This document shows positions 5,874 through 6,596 of a stretch of 6,596 nucleotides of DNA, one piece after another (the first letter of the stretch is position 1; every line of letters starts with the position of its first letter). The position numbers were made by a program, and so were the translations under genes. Location: the NCBI GenBank assembly GCA_016789485.1, contig JAEURE010000158.1, positions 1-6,596 of the forward strand, in the 5' to 3' direction. The stretch is from Anaerolineales bacterium. GTDB lineage: Bacteria; Chloroflexota; Anaerolineae; Anaerolineales; Villigracilaceae. Below the pieces are notes generated by a model, which saw nothing but the letters and a program-made list of their open reading frames with translations, was not told where the DNA came from and made no database searches.

Positions 5874-6353
5874 TTATTTCTCAACCAGCATCTTTTGCTC
5901 AAGCAGGTCAAGCACAAATTTTGCCGCCAGTGGAACAGCTTCTGCAACAGGGGATGAGAGTTCTTCGCTGAATTCATGGATGCGTTTTGTGGCAACGCCC
6001 ACCACCATCACTTCATCGGGCAGTTTTGCGCCCATTGTCTTCCCCAGCTCAATTGCATTTTGCAACGACGTATCATGCGGACAGGTCGTGTGATAGGCGG
6101 AATAATTCGGCATATCTTCCAGTTTCAAGATCAAGATCGAACCGAGCGGTTCATCCAACGCAAACGCATCCACCAAAATTGCACGCTGATAACCGATCAA
6201 ATGCTCCATCAAACTGATGCCGCCCAGCGAAAGACATTCCACATCCACATGTGAATCAGTGGATAACTGTTTCTTTACTTCTTCAGCGACCTTCCAACCA
6301 ACACCATCATCACCAAGAATGGGATTACCGAGACCAACCACCAAAGTTTTCAT
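5874..6353 (-). CDS. [NiFe]-hydrogenase maturation endopeptidase (HycI/HybD family)
   Basis: This 159-residue cytoplasmic protease removes the C-terminal peptide of a [NiFe]-hydrogenase large subunit after nickel insertion. The N-terminus MKTLVVGLGNPILGDDGVG is the family signature. The three nickel-sensing ligands known from E. coli HybD (E16, D62, H93) fall here at exactly D16, D62 (ILVDAF) and H93 (CPHDTS). That register supports the ATG at 6353. An in-frame ATG at 6383 would add ten residues (MVKKEAELYP), lacks a better ribosome binding site, and cannot be excluded. Length is close to HybD (164). It lies just downstream of a hydrogenase large-subunit gene on the same strand, 43 nt apart (13 nt with the longer start), so the two are very probably co-transcribed and that subunit is its likely substrate. 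Confidence 0.94.
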   Translation of the reverse strand: MKTLVVGLGNPILGDDGVGWKVAEEVKKQLSTDSHVDVECLSLGGISLMEHLIGYQRAILVDAFALDEPLGSILILKLEDMPNYSAYHTTCPHDTSLQNAIELGKTMGAKLPDEVMVVGVATKRIHEFSEELSSPVAEAVPLAAKFVLDLLEQKMLVEK

Positions 6354-6396
6354 TGGATAAAGTTCCGCTTCTTTCTTAACCATTGCCTGATTCTGC

Positions 6397-6596
6397 TCAA
6401 CAAAATTGACTCAACACCCGAACAGGATTCCCATCCACATCCCGAACCGTGATCTCCAAAGGCATTTGCCCCGGCAACGAATGGGTCGCACACCCAAAGC
6501 ATGGATCGTAGGCACGGAAAGCCATCTCCACCATGTTGAGCAAACCTTCATTCACCACCCCGTCTTTAATAAGACTCGTCGCTGCCTTATTCGTGG
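6397..6596 (-). CDS. [NiFe]-hydrogenase large subunit, C-terminal fragment at window edge
   Basis: Only the last 65 codons are in the window; the gene continues past 6596. The reading frame contains AYDPCFGCATHSLPGQMPLE, which holds the C-terminal nickel-binding motif DPCxxCxxH: both cysteines bridge nickel and iron, and the histidine marks the processing site. The next 27 residues (SLPGQMPLE to VLSQFC, ending at TGA 6399-6397) form the extension removed by the maturation protease. This extension is of the kind seen in group 3 (bidirectional, cytoplasmic) enzymes such as HoxH and MvhA relatives, but the subgroup and electron partner cannot be judged from this fragment. The protease gene follows directly downstream. 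Confidence 0.95.
   Translation of the reverse strand, partial: TNKAATSLIKDGVVNEGLLNMVEMAFRAYDPCFGCATHSLPGQMPLEITVRDVDGNPVRVLSQFC

Noticed and set aside
5797..6254. Plus-strand frames opposite the hydrogenase protease (5797-6093, 5976-6254)
   Set aside because: They are antisense to a protein with fully conserved family ligands and have no domain or ribosome binding site.

Overview
The window looks like ordinary chromosome from a bacterium of the Chloroflexota, most likely class Anaerolineae. This is inference from the style of the genes. Two neighbouring lipoproteins carry Thr/Pro-rich stalks followed by an Ig-like domain of the NBR1 type, a combination common in that class. Base composition is near 50% GC, genes are tightly packed, and strong hairpins close most transcription units.

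Layout, left to right. Positions 1-1341 (+) hold the 3' half of pheT (phenylalanyl-tRNA synthetase beta chain), closed by a hairpin terminator. Next comes a small two-helix membrane protein (1421-1699, +) with its own candidate promoter. A symmetrical terminator then separates it from two paralogous lipoprotein genes on the minus strand (1740-2390 and 2406-3047). A 14-bp inverted repeat (3064-3126) lies between these and kamA (3132-4457, -), a lysine 2,3-aminomutase-family radical SAM enzyme.

A 193-bp divergent intergenic region with two candidate promoters separates kamA from a plus-strand pair: an agmatinase/arginase-family ureohydrolase (4651-5547) and a small GNAT acetyltransferase (5550-5834), almost certainly co-transcribed. 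After another bidirectional terminator, the window ends with two minus-strand genes read right to left: the C-terminal end of a [NiFe]-hydrogenase large subunit (to 6397) and the endopeptidase that matures it (5874-6353).

Four themes are present: translation (pheT), cell-surface lipoproteins, amino-acid/amine metabolism (kamA, ureohydrolase, GNAT) and hydrogenase maturation. I did not find a clear undescribed system. The most interesting points are a KamA that keeps all catalytic and lysine-binding residues but lacks all four structural zinc ligands of the clostridial enzyme, the crossed promoters between kamA and the ureohydrolase, and the pair of cystine-containing Ig-like lipoproteins. No gene-free stretch exceeds 300 bases, and I saw no tRNA, rRNA, CRISPR array or insertion sequence.
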